This document shows, piece after piece, positions 14,296-21,809 of a stretch of DNA of 36,477 bases. Source of the DNA: Burkholderiales bacterium (lineage in GTDB: Bacteria; Pseudomonadota; Gammaproteobacteria; Burkholderiales; Burkholderiaceae_C); assembly GCA_947372225.1 (NCBI GenBank), contig CANBSV010000015.1:1-36477 (forward strand), read 5' to 3'. Below the pieces are notes generated by a model, which worked only from the letters and a program-made list of their open reading frames with translations, was not told the DNA's origin and ran no database searches. Made by a program: the position numbers and the translations under genes. Numbering within the stretch: the first letter of the stretch is position 1; every line of letters starts with the position of its first letter.

Positions 14296-16695
14296 TCAGA
14301 ACTCGACCTTCATCGAAGCGGTCACCGAACGAGGCCGGCCCCATACCAGGTAGCCAGACGTGCCATAGGCCAGCGCGTCCATGTAGTAGTCCTTGTCGAA
14401 CAGGTTCTGGACGTTCACCTGCGCCGTGGCTTTCTTGCCGTTGATCGTGAATTCATAGGCCGCCATCGCGTCGAACACCGCATAGCCGGGCGTGTCGACC
14501 ATGTTGGCCTCGTCGGTAGCCGAACTGCGGTGCGTGACACCACCACCGAAGGTCCAACCGTGCCCGAGCGTGTCCCTGAAGGCATAGGTTGACCACAGAC
14601 TCGCCATGTGCCGGGGCACATTGGCCAGCCGGTTGCCTTGCGTGTAACGGCTGCCCGGTGCGCTCTTATCGACGCGCGCATCGGTGTAGGCGTAGGTCAC
14701 GATCACGTTCCAGTTTTTGGTGATCTCGCCCTGGATGTCGAGCTCAACGCCCTGGCTGCTGATCTTGCCCAGCGACACCGAGCACCCTCCACCACCGCAC
14801 TCCGGTGCAGGATGGCCTACATCCGCCGACGCCACGTTGACCTTGGTGATGTCAAACAGCGCCACGGTGGCCTGCAGCTTGCCGCCAAAGAGTTCGGACT
14901 TGACCCCGACCTCCTTTTGTTCGGCGCCTTCGGGTTTGAGGGAGTGCCCCTGAAAATCGGTCACTCCCGGGTTCGCGCCGAAGTTCTCGGTGTAGTTGGC
15001 GTACAGGCTCAACCCATCGAGCGGCTGCCACACGACGCCTAGACGTGGTGTGACGTCGCTGTCGGCGTGCGACTCGCCGACGACTTTCACACGCTGGTAG
15101 CGCAAGCCGCCGAGCACGTGCACATGGCCGGGCAGCTTGATCTGGTCCTGCACGTAGAGCCCCGTGCTGTTGGTGGTCGTGGTGGACGCGCCGTAGTTCG
15201 CCGGGTCGACCACCAACGGTGGACCGCTGACCTTTTTGGTGAACACATCGATGACAGAGCCGACATTGCTCGAGGAACTCCAGAACGGGGTTTCCAGCCG
15301 ATAGAAGTCACCACCGACGAGCAAGGTGTGCTTGAGCGGACCGGTATCGAAGTGACCCGTCAGGTCCAGGATCGTCGCGCTCGTCTTGTTGCTGCCGCCC
15401 AGCGGCACCAGCAGGCGGTCGGCCGTCCAGGTGCTTCCCGAATGAGTGAATTCATTCAGGACCATCAGACCGGCACCGCGGGTCTGGATGCGATGGTCGT
15501 CGTACAGCACCTGATGCTTGATGGACCAGTCGTCGTTGAACTTGTGGGCCCATTTCAGTGCGACATACGACTTGTTGATGTCGATGGGCTCAGAGGGGGT
15601 CAGGTTGACATGCTTGGGCAGCCACACGAAGCGCTTGGCATCCGTGTCGTAGGGCAACTGGAGCGTCTCTTCAGTGATGAGCGGGTTGTGGGTGTAGGTA
15701 CCCTCCACGGTGACCTCGGTCTGGGGGCTGAGGATCCACTTCACGGACGGTGCGATGAACACCTTGCGGTTCCAGACGTCATCGCGGTACGACTCGTTGG
15801 TCTCGTAGGAGGCGATGAACCGGTACAGCACGGACTTGTCTTCATTGACCGCTCCGGTGGCGTCGAAGCTCGTCAGGTAGTGATCCCACGAGCCGACCTG
15901 CTGCTCAAGCCCGTAGTAGGGCGTGGCCTGTGGCTGCTTGGTCACCACGTTCACCATGCCGCCGGGTTCGAGCCGGCCGTACAGGATGGAGGCGGGTCCC
16001 TTCAAGACCTCGACGCTTTCCACGTTCGTCATCGTGGTCATGCCGGGGCTGGCGTAGGAGTCGACCCGGAAGCCGTCGTGCAGCATCGAAGCGGTTCCAG
16101 CGAAGCCGCGCAAGGTGATGGTCTCGTTGATGCCGCTATTGCGTGCATAGACGCCACTGACGTTCTTCAGGGCGTCTTCGAGGAAGTTGGTCTTTTGATC
16201 CACCAGCACCTTCTGTGGAACCACCTGGACATTCACCGGCGTTTCCATCAGCGGCGTGTCGGTCTTGGTGCCGGTGGACGCCACCGGCGTCGCGTAGCGG
16301 TCCGACGCACCGGACAGGCCTTCGGCATTGACGGTGACCGCGCGCAAGCGGGTCGGTGTGCCCTCGCCCACCGCCACCGCCTCGACCATCACCGCACCGT
16401 CGGCCAGGATGTGAAAGCTCAGCCCGCTGCCGGCCAACAATTGCCCAAGAGCCGCTGCCGGGCTCAACTGGCCGCGCACTGAGGGTGCTGCCTTGCCCGC
16501 GAGCAACTCGGGGGCGTACCGCATTTGAAGGCTGGTCTGCTCGGCGAACCGGGCTAGAGCGGCCGCCAGAGACTGCGACGGAATGTCGATGGGCACCACG
16601 GCGGATGGCTGCGCCCAGGCGGGTTGGACCGACAGCAGCACCGCCAGCAGCGTCAGGCGCCGGGCAAGTCTGCGGTTCTTGTGTGTTGGTGTCAT
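14296..16695 (-). CDS. TonB-dependent siderophore-type receptor with STN signalling domain (receptor 2)
   Basis: 799 residues. The signal peptide ends AWA-Q (28/29). The STN domain is at about 34-86 (IDIPSQSLAAALARFAEQTS), followed by a TonB-box-like LRAVTVNA. The plug holds VEVLKGPASILYGRLEPGG, and the barrel ends in VEF. The ATG at 16695 has AAAGGA 9 bases upstream. One extracellular-loop-like segment has an ECGGGGCS cysteine pair not seen in receptor 1. It directly follows the sigma factor gene (66 bases), the usual place for the receptor that reports to the sigma factor. The substrate is probably an iron-siderophore complex; other metal chelates remain possible because the operon begins with a DUF2946 gene. 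Confidence 0.93.
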   Translation of the reverse strand: MTPTHKNRRLARRLTLLAVLLSVQPAWAQPSAVVPIDIPSQSLAAALARFAEQTSLQMRYAPELLAGKAAPSVRGQLSPAAALGQLLAGSGLSFHILADGAVMVEAVAVGEGTPTRLRAVTVNAEGLSGASDRYATPVASTGTKTDTPLMETPVNVQVVPQKVLVDQKTNFLEDALKNVSGVYARNSGINETITLRGFAGTASMLHDGFRVDSYASPGMTTMTNVESVEVLKGPASILYGRLEPGGMVNVVTKQPQATPYYGLEQQVGSWDHYLTSFDATGAVNEDKSVLYRFIASYETNESYRDDVWNRKVFIAPSVKWILSPQTEVTVEGTYTHNPLITEETLQLPYDTDAKRFVWLPKHVNLTPSEPIDINKSYVALKWAHKFNDDWSIKHQVLYDDHRIQTRGAGLMVLNEFTHSGSTWTADRLLVPLGGSNKTSATILDLTGHFDTGPLKHTLLVGGDFYRLETPFWSSSSNVGSVIDVFTKKVSGPPLVVDPANYGASTTTTNSTGLYVQDQIKLPGHVHVLGGLRYQRVKVVGESHADSDVTPRLGVVWQPLDGLSLYANYTENFGANPGVTDFQGHSLKPEGAEQKEVGVKSELFGGKLQATVALFDITKVNVASADVGHPAPECGGGGCSVSLGKISSQGVELDIQGEITKNWNVIVTYAYTDARVDKSAPGSRYTQGNRLANVPRHMASLWSTYAFRDTLGHGWTFGGGVTHRSSATDEANMVDTPGYAVFDAMAAYEFTINGKKATAQVNVQNLFDKDYYMDALAYGTSGYLVWGRPRSVTASMKVEF

Positions 16696-16761
16696 GGTCT
16701 GAGTCCTTTGCAAAGCCAGGTGGGGCTGATGGATAAGACGGTCGAGTGGCATTCGCTGCGG

Positions 16762-17307
16762 TCAGTTGGCGGTCGCGCTGTTGGCCACCGCGAGACAGGT
16801 GGCCAGCGCGCGCAGCAGGTACCGCTCGACCGTCTTCTTGGAGATGCCCATCTGCACGGCGATCTCGCGCTGGCTCAACCCGTCGAAGCGGTTAAACAAG
16901 AAGGCCTGCCGGCATGGCTGCGGCAACGTTTGCAGCGCCGACCAGACCTTCGTGGCCTGCTGCCGTGCATCGGCGATGCGCGCCGGGTCAGCACAGCGGT
17001 CGGGCACCGCTTCCACATCGGTGCCCTCGACATGGACGGCATGTCGAACACGGCGGTGATCTGCGGCATCGGATGCCAGGTTGGCACTGGTGCGGTACAG
17101 CCACGCACGCGGGTTATGCACGGTCTGGATTCGGCCGGTCTCGATGAGCCGCACGAAAGACTCCTGGACCAGGTCCTCGGCGTCGTGGGCGCCACGCCTG
17201 CCGCGCAGAAACTGTCGCAGCTCCCGCGCGTGGCGCACGAAGACCTCGCCCGGACAACGCAGGCTGCCGGGCCGGACGGCAGGCTCGAAGACTTGCGCGC
17301 CGCTCAT
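16762..17307 (-). CDS. ECF sigma factor, FecI-like
   Basis: 181 residues. Region 2 lies at about 22-90 (HDAEDLVQESFVRLIE, NPRAWLYRTSANLASD), and region 4 at about 118-172 with the helix-turn-helix FDGLSQREIAVQMGISKKTVERYL. This is the iron-starvation (FecI) class, which directs RNA polymerase to receptor operons. Its ATG overlaps the tonB stop by four bases (ATGA at 17304-17307). FecI partners are normally encoded with fecR; the next gene here is the receptor, and no FecR-like gene lies in the window. It is therefore either regulated by a distant FecR or works as a Fur-controlled sigma without one. Confidence 0.92.
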   Translation of the reverse strand: MSGAQVFEPAVRPGSLRCPGEVFVRHARELRQFLRGRRGAHDAEDLVQESFVRLIETGRIQTVHNPRAWLYRTSANLASDAADHRRVRHAVHVEGTDVEAVPDRCADPARIADARQQATKVWSALQTLPQPCRQAFLFNRFDGLSQREIAVQMGISKKTVERYLLRALATCLAVANSATAN

Positions 17308-18005
17308 CGGTCGAGCTCGAACACGATCGGCACGATGACGCTGGCAGCGATCGCCTGGTCACCCCGACGGGCAGGCACGAAACGCCATTGCCCCACCGCG
17401 TCGAGCGCCGCTTCGTCGAGGCGCGGCTTGCCGCTGCTCTGGTGCACCCGCACACGCTCGGCATCGCCTTGCGCCGTCACGTTGACCCACAGCAGCACGG
17501 TGCCGTGCTCCTTCATCATCCGAGAGGTCAGCGGGTACTGCGGCGCCGGGTTTTTCAGGTAGTCGGCATCGAATCGCGCCGGCGTCACAACGGGCGCGGG
17601 CGGCGGCGCGGCAGCCACCGCAGGCGCGGCTGCGAGGCCCGGTGCCACGGCCGGGGCGCTGGGCTGCGGGGCCACCGACAAGGTCGACGACCCTTCCGCG
17701 GTGGTAGCCACCAGGACCGGCAACGGGGTCGGCGCGGCCGGTGGTGAAACGGTCTTCGCCGGCTGGATCTTAGGCTTGGGCGGCGAAGCGGGCGGTACTG
17801 GTATGGGTGCGAGCGGTGCCGCCGGGGCGTCGATGGTGCGCACGTCCATGCGGATCGCGGAAACGTCGACCGGCACCGAGAGACCGTTGTGGGTCAAGAA
17901 CAAGAGCAAGCCCGCATGCGCGCCCAGAATGAGCGCCATGCGGACCACCCGCAGGCTCACCGGCGAGTTGTCGTCATGGACGTCCTGGAATACAGCGCAG
18001 GTCAT
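17304..18005 (-). CDS. tonB: TonB energy-transducing protein
   Basis: 233 residues: a cytoplasmic N-terminus, one membrane helix (MALILGAHAGLLLFLTH), a long proline/alanine-rich spacer spanning the periplasm, and a C-terminal TonB domain. That domain runs from YPLTSRMMKEHGTVLLWVNV through LDEAALDAVGQWRFVPA. The ATG at 18005 overlaps the stop of the upstream small gene by four bases; an ATG at 17939 just before the membrane helix is an alternative. It carries energy from ExbBD to the two receptors of the operon. Having tonB, exbB, exbD and both receptors in one block suggests a dedicated rather than housekeeping energiser. Confidence 0.92.
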   Translation of the reverse strand: MTCAVFQDVHDDNSPVSLRVVRMALILGAHAGLLLFLTHNGLSVPVDVSAIRMDVRTIDAPAAPLAPIPVPPASPPKPKIQPAKTVSPPAAPTPLPVLVATTAEGSSTLSVAPQPSAPAVAPGLAAAPAVAAAPPPAPVVTPARFDADYLKNPAPQYPLTSRMMKEHGTVLLWVNVTAQGDAERVRVHQSSGKPRLDEAALDAVGQWRFVPARRGDQAIAASVIVPIVFELDR

Positions 18006-18313
18006 GACAGGTCTGCGGCTCGCACCATCCCAAGATCAAGCTGCTCGGGTGGCTGCGCCCCGTCAACACGAGCTGCCATCGCCGAAGCCTGCCGCCACTC
18101 GGTGGGCGCCCCACAGCACGGCGGCTCGTCGGGCGGGAGCGCAGAGGGGCGCTGGTTGGAGTCACGAGACTCAGACGGGGTCGAGTGCACGGGTTTCGGC
18201 CAGTCACCCACGACGACCTCATGGCCAGACCACAGAATCCACGCCCCCATGGCAAGCGTGGCACCGATGTTCAGATGCGTCATGGCCCGCATGACGCGTT
18301 CAATGGTTTTCAA
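18002..18313 (-). CDS. Small single-span membrane protein, unknown
   Basis: 103 residues if the TTG at 18313 is the start. That codon has AGGAG 6 bases upstream, the best ribosome site in the frame; ATGs at 18292 and 18283 are alternatives. A short basic N-terminus (KTIERVMRAMTHLN) precedes one hydrophobic helix (IGATLAMGAWILW). A hydrophilic, proline-rich tail with a vicinal cysteine pair (PPCCGAP) follows, probably periplasmic. Its stop overlaps the tonB start (ATGA), so it is translated with tonB. I recognise no family. The position, between DUF2946 and tonB-sigma, and the topology would suit an accessory or regulator of the TonB complex or sigma factor, but nothing in the sequence proves it. 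Confidence 0.65.
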   Translation of the reverse strand: MKTIERVMRAMTHLNIGATLAMGAWILWSGHEVVVGDWPKPVHSTPSESRDSNQRPSALPPDEPPCCGAPTEWRQASAMAARVDGAQPPEQLDLGMVRAADLS

Positions 18314-18411
18314 GAGCTTCTCCTGAGCGCCGGGCAGCGTGGCCCGACAGATGCGCAAAGAGCCCGAATCCGCCTGAAGTGACTCAGGACGAAAGGGCTT
18401 CGGTCAGTGCG

Positions 18412-18804
18412 TCAGGAGAAGAAAGGCGGAGCGCGGGGTTGCGCGCTGACCCACGCGTGCAGCGTGCGCGGGGCAGCGAGAAACGCTGCCGGAACCTCGA
18501 AGCTCAAAGGAAGCAGCACGGCCGCGCCACCAGCCCCCGCAGGCAAGGCCAACAGGTCGGCTTGAATCGAACAATACGGACAGTGATCGAACAAGTGAGC
18601 GCCCGACTTGCCCGCGGGAGACTGTTCGCTATCCGACGGCTCGGCTTTCACCCACCGAGTCCCGGCGGTGGAACACACCTCCAACCAGGCTTGCCCAGTT
18701 ACTGGGGCGAGTGCATGCGAGATCGTCGGCGCCAGCGCACCCATCAGGATCGCCAGGATGGCGACCCACGATGTCAGCTTGCGCGCGGCACGATCAAAAT
18801 CCAT
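18412..18804 (-). CDS. DUF2946 family exported/membrane protein
   Basis: 130 residues from the ATG at 18804. A basic start and hydrophobic helix (SWVAILAILMGALAPTISHALA) resemble a signal anchor or signal peptide. The family's metal-site-like motif HLFDHCPYC has His70, His74, Cys75 and Cys78. DUF2946 genes often lie next to TonB receptors and copper-handling genes, though the biochemical role is not settled. It heads the nine-gene TonB block and faces the hemolysin-type cluster across 143 bases. The 98-base gap to the next gene is longer than others in the block, so an internal promoter there is possible. Confidence 0.85.
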   Translation of the reverse strand: MDFDRAARKLTSWVAILAILMGALAPTISHALAPVTGQAWLEVCSTAGTRWVKAEPSDSEQSPAGKSGAHLFDHCPYCSIQADLLALPAGAGGAAVLLPLSFEVPAAFLAAPRTLHAWVSAQPRAPPFFS

Positions 18805-18811
18805 GCAACCA

Positions 18812-18817
18812 ATTATA
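18812..18817 (-). promoter_or_regulatory. Perfect -10 hexamer in front of the TonB block
   Basis: The minus strand reads TATAAT at 18817-18812, in the only AT-rich patch nearby. A start of transcription 6-7 bases later falls at about 18805, almost on the DUF2946 ATG (18804-18802). That would give a leaderless message, or a true start codon further in. No good -35 is visible 16-18 bases upstream, so an activator or another sigma may be needed. Confidence 0.4.
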
Positions 18818-18865
18818 TCTACGCCCCCGCTGCCGAACCGCAGGCCGACCACCACCCCGTGCCTT

Positions 18866-18893
18866 CTTAATGCCCGGTTAAGGTGACTACACC
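18866..18893 (+). promoter_or_regulatory. PmrA/OmpR-family-type direct repeat with -10, upstream of the hemolysin cluster
   Basis: CTTAAT (18866-18871), five bases, GTTAAG (18877-18882), five bases, then TACACC (18888-18893) as a -10 candidate. PmrA-type boxes have two YTTAAK half-sites 5 bases apart, with the -10 about 5 bases on; only one box base deviates. The same bases form an inverted CTTAA/TTAAG. The ATG at 18948 leaves a leader of about 50 bases. The linked OmpR-family regulator (24703-25377) is the obvious candidate to bind it. The -10 itself is weak, as expected for an activated promoter. Confidence 0.5.
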
Positions 18894-18947
18894 ATCCTCC
18901 TTGCTCAGAGTCCGCCCATGCTTTCGGCGGTGCAGCAAGGAGATTTG

Positions 18948-19595
18948 ATGGTTTCGATGGTCATGCGCTCACGCGACGTCTCGCCCGATATCGAAGGCGA
19001 GGCTGCGGTGTCGGCAGCACCCCGGCTGTGCATCCATTCGGTTGACGATCCGCGCCGGCGCGAGGTCGAGACCTTCATCCGGCGTGTCTATGCCGAACGC
19101 TACGGTGCCGACGTGGTGGGCTTTGCTCCCACGCTGGTCAGCCTGCGCGACGACAGCGGCATCGTGGCGGCCGCCGGTTACCGCAGCGCCGCCGACGGCC
19201 CGCTGTTTCTCGAGGGCTATCTGTGTGCGCCGGTCGAATCACGGCTGGCCGCCCACGCTGATCGGCAGCCCGAGCGCTCGCGCATCGTCGAAGTCGGACA
19301 CCTCGCCGCAACGCGTGCCGGGGAAGGCCGGCGGCTGATCCTGCTGCTGGCGCGACATCTGGCCGAGCAACGCTTTGACTGGGTGGTCAGCACGCTGACG
19401 TCCGAGTTGCGCCATCTGTTCGTGCGCATCGGCGTGGCACCCCTGGCACTGGGCGTGGCCGACCCTGCGGCGCTGGGTCCGATTCGTGGCCGCTGGGGCA
19501 CCTATTACGACCACCACCCGGTGGTGCTGGCAGGCCAATTGAGCCAGGCCTTGCAGCAGTTCGCGCGTCGTCAGCAGGCCACGGGGGTGGCGTGA
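18948..19595 (+). CDS. Thermostable hemolysin family protein (GNAT/LuxI-like fold probable)
   Basis: 215 residues from the ATG at 18948, chosen because AAGGAGA (18938-18944) stands 3-4 bases before it; an upstream in-frame ATG at 18918 lacks such a site. The pattern FIRRVYAERYGADV near 45-58, EVGHLAATRAGEGRRLI near 113, and WVVSTLTSELRHLFVRIG near 145 fits the thermostable-hemolysin (delta-VPH) family. The same layout (strand, EVG.LA, helix, FTAT..LR..F.R.G) resembles acyl-homoserine-lactone synthases and GNAT acyltransferases. No signal peptide is present, which argues for a cytoplasmic enzyme over a secreted toxin. Its stop overlaps the GTG start of the ligase gene (GTGA). Its real reaction is unknown; acyl transfer in the cluster's pathway is inference. 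Confidence 0.85.
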   Translation: MVSMVMRSRDVSPDIEGEAAVSAAPRLCIHSVDDPRRREVETFIRRVYAERYGADVVGFAPTLVSLRDDSGIVAAAGYRSAADGPLFLEGYLCAPVESRLAAHADRQPERSRIVEVGHLAATRAGEGRRLILLLARHLAEQRFDWVVSTLTSELRHLFVRIGVAPLALGVADPAALGPIRGRWGTYYDHHPVVLAGQLSQALQQFARRQQATGVA

Positions 19596-21073
19596 AGGAT
19601 TACACCGGCGAGGAACGGCGCTGGAACGTGAATTCCGCCGAGGTTGCCCTCGACGATGGCGTTCGCAGCTGGAGCCATGCTGAACTGCGCGAGGAGGTGG
19701 GGCTGCTGAGCGCTGCGCTGCGAGCGCGCGGCTCGCGGGTGCTGGCCACGCTGATGAACAACTCGCCCGCCTGGGTGGTGGCCGATCTGGCCGCCGCGCA
19801 GTGCGGTGTGGTGCACGTGCCGCTGCCGGTGTTCTTCACGCCGCAGCAGATCGGCCACGCGCTGGCCTCGGCAGGGGTCGACACCGTGCTGACCACGCCC
19901 GAGGTGGCAGCACGCTGGGCGAATGCGCCGAAGCAACCCATCCAGGTTGCAGGCGCCACGCTCATCTGGCTGAAACTGCCGGCCACACCGGTGGCCATGC
20001 CCGCCGAAACCGCCAAGATCACCTACACCTCCGGCACCACCGGGTCACCCAAGGGCGTGTGCCTGAGCGCCCTGGCCATGCGCCGCGTGGCCGCCAGCCT
20101 GGGTCGGGCGATGGAGCCGCTGCAAGTGCGCCGCCACCTGTGCGCGCTGCCGTTTGCGGTGCTGCTGGAAAACATCGCCGGCCTGATGGCGCCACTGGCC
20201 AGCGGCGCCACCTGCATCGTGCTGCCCCTCGAACAGATCGGCCTGCTGGGTTCCTCGAGCTTCGATGCGCAGCGCTTCCAAACCGCGGTGGACCGGCACC
20301 GGCCCGAGAGCGTGATCCTGCTGCCGCAGATGCTGCGTGGCTGGGTCGACCACCTGACGCGCAGCGGCCAGCGCGCCCCCGACAGCCTGAAGCTGGTGGC
20401 CGTGGGCGGCGCGGCAGTGGGCGAGCGCTTGCTGCGGGCCGCACGCGATCTGGGCATCCCGGCCTACGAGGGCTACGGCCTGTCCGAGGGCTCGTCGGTG
20501 CAAACGCTCAACCTGCCCGGTGCCGACCGCATCGGCAGCGCCGGACGGGCATTGCCTCACGCGCGGCTGCGCATCGCGGCCGATGGCGAGATCGAGGTCG
20601 CCGGCAGCCTGTTTGCCGGCTACCTGGGTGACACGGCGTCGGCGCCCGAGTGGTGGCCCAGCGGCGATCTCGGCCACGTCGATGCCGACGGCTACCTGCA
20701 CATCCAGGGACGCAAGAAGCACGTGCTCATCACCTCCTTCGGTCGCAACGTGTCGGCTGAATGGGTCGAAGTCGCCCTGCACGACCAGGCCGCGATCGCC
20801 CAGGCGGTCGTGTTTGGAGACGGCCAACCCGAGCTCAGCGCCGTGCTGTGGCCGGTGCGTGCCGACACCTCCGATGCGCAACTGCAATCGGGCGTCGATG
20901 CCGCCAACGCCACGCTACCGGATTACGCACGCATCGGGCATTGGGTGCGTGCGCGCGAAGCCTTCAGCGCCGAATCGGGCCTGGCCACGGTCAACGGCCG
21001 GCCGCGCCGCGGCGCCGTTTTGGAAATGCACGCCAGCGCCTTGCTGGCCACTGACACCACGCCGTCGCATTGA
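19592..21073 (+). CDS. AMP-dependent synthetase/ligase, substrate unknown
   Basis: Adenylate-forming enzyme of 493 residues. The phosphate-binding loop is YTSGTTGSPKG at 145-155, the adenine motif YEGYGLSEG at 292-300, and the hinge region SGDLGHVDADGYLHIQGRKK is about 350-375. The usual C-terminal catalytic Lys is replaced: the matching motif reads NGRPRR with Arg470, which may weaken adenylation or show a different second step. No carrier domain is attached. The start is GTG at 19592, overlapping the hemolysin-family stop by four bases. It probably activates a carboxylic, perhaps fatty, acid for the neighbouring diiron enzyme, SDR and acyltransferase-like protein; this is inferred from context. 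Confidence 0.9.
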   Translation: MKDYTGEERRWNVNSAEVALDDGVRSWSHAELREEVGLLSAALRARGSRVLATLMNNSPAWVVADLAAAQCGVVHVPLPVFFTPQQIGHALASAGVDTVLTTPEVAARWANAPKQPIQVAGATLIWLKLPATPVAMPAETAKITYTSGTTGSPKGVCLSALAMRRVAASLGRAMEPLQVRRHLCALPFAVLLENIAGLMAPLASGATCIVLPLEQIGLLGSSSFDAQRFQTAVDRHRPESVILLPQMLRGWVDHLTRSGQRAPDSLKLVAVGGAAVGERLLRAARDLGIPAYEGYGLSEGSSVQTLNLPGADRIGSAGRALPHARLRIAADGEIEVAGSLFAGYLGDTASAPEWWPSGDLGHVDADGYLHIQGRKKHVLITSFGRNVSAEWVEVALHDQAAIAQAVVFGDGQPELSAVLWPVRADTSDAQLQSGVDAANATLPDYARIGHWVRAREAFSAESGLATVNGRPRRGAVLEMHASALLATDTTPSH

Positions 21074-21110
21074 CGCCCTTCATTTTTTCGCTAACCGCAG
21101 GCCCACACCC

Positions 21111-21809
21111 ATGCACTTTCACAACCGACTTTTGCGCATGACCGCACGCTCGCGCATGAACTTGCTCAGCGCTCCGATCATCAAGGGCTGTCTGCGCGGC
21201 GAGGTCTCGCTGCCGAGCTACCTGGCCTTTCTCAGCGAGGCGTACCACCACGTGCGCCACACCGTGCCGCTGCTGGAAGCCTGCCGGGCGGCGCTGCCCG
21301 AGCGCAACGCCTGGATGCGCGATGCGCTGAGCGACTACATCGTGGACGAGGCCGGCCACGACGAATGGATCCTCGACGACATCCGTGCCTGCGGTGCCGA
21401 CCCCGAGGCCGTGCGCCACGGCCAGCCCGGCGCAGCCACGTCAGCGATGGTGGCGCATGCCTACGACACGATCGAACGCGGCAACCCGCTCGGATTCTTC
21501 GGGATGGTTCACGTGCTCGAAGGCACCAGCGTGTCGCTGGCCCTGATGGCCGCCGCGCAGATTCAAGCACCGCTCGGTCTGCCAGATTCGGCGTTCAGCT
21601 ACCTCCGCTCGCACGGCACGCTGGATCAAAAGCACACCGCGGAGTTCGCCGTGCTGATGGACGCCATCGAAGACCGGGGCGACCAGGCGGCCATCGTGCT
21701 GGCGGCGCGCCACTTCTACTGCCTCTATGGCAACGTGTTTCGCAGCCTGCCGATGCCACGTGTGGAAGCGCCGCAGCCGGTGCGCACCGTGGCGGAGTCG
21801 CTGGCATGA
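21111..21809 (+). CDS. Haem-oxygenase-like diiron enzyme (TenA/PqqC-like, HDO superfamily)
   Basis: 232 residues, all helical in pattern. The metal-ligand layout of haem-oxygenase-like diiron oxidases/lyases is visible: Glu43 and His50 (EAYHHVRH, E-x6-H as in chlamydial CADD), Glu80/His83 (DEAGHDE), Glu137 (HVLEGTS), and His168, Asp172 and His175 (SHGTLDQKH, H-x3-D-x2-H). Members include UndA (fatty acid to terminal alkene), BesC, SznF and CADD. It probably oxidises or cleaves the product of the adjacent ligase using O2. The ATG at 21111 lies 37 bases after the ligase stop; the ribosome site is weak. Its stop overlaps the SDR start (ATGA). TenA thiaminase is less likely because the ligands are iron-type and no thiamine genes are near. 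Confidence 0.87.
   Translation: MHFHNRLLRMTARSRMNLLSAPIIKGCLRGEVSLPSYLAFLSEAYHHVRHTVPLLEACRAALPERNAWMRDALSDYIVDEAGHDEWILDDIRACGADPEAVRHGQPGAATSAMVAHAYDTIERGNPLGFFGMVHVLEGTSVSLALMAAAQIQAPLGLPDSAFSYLRSHGTLDQKHTAEFAVLMDAIEDRGDQAAIVLAARHFYCLYGNVFRSLPMPRVEAPQPVRTVAESLA

Noticed and set aside
18811..18824. Possible Fur box in the AT-rich patch before DUF2946
   Set aside because: GATATAATT matches only part of one Fur half-repeat; too weak to call although an iron operon would suit it.
18948..19595. Secreted pore-forming toxin reading of the thermostable hemolysin gene
   Set aside because: No signal peptide or membrane-inserting segment; gene is overlapped with metabolic enzymes, which favours an enzyme.
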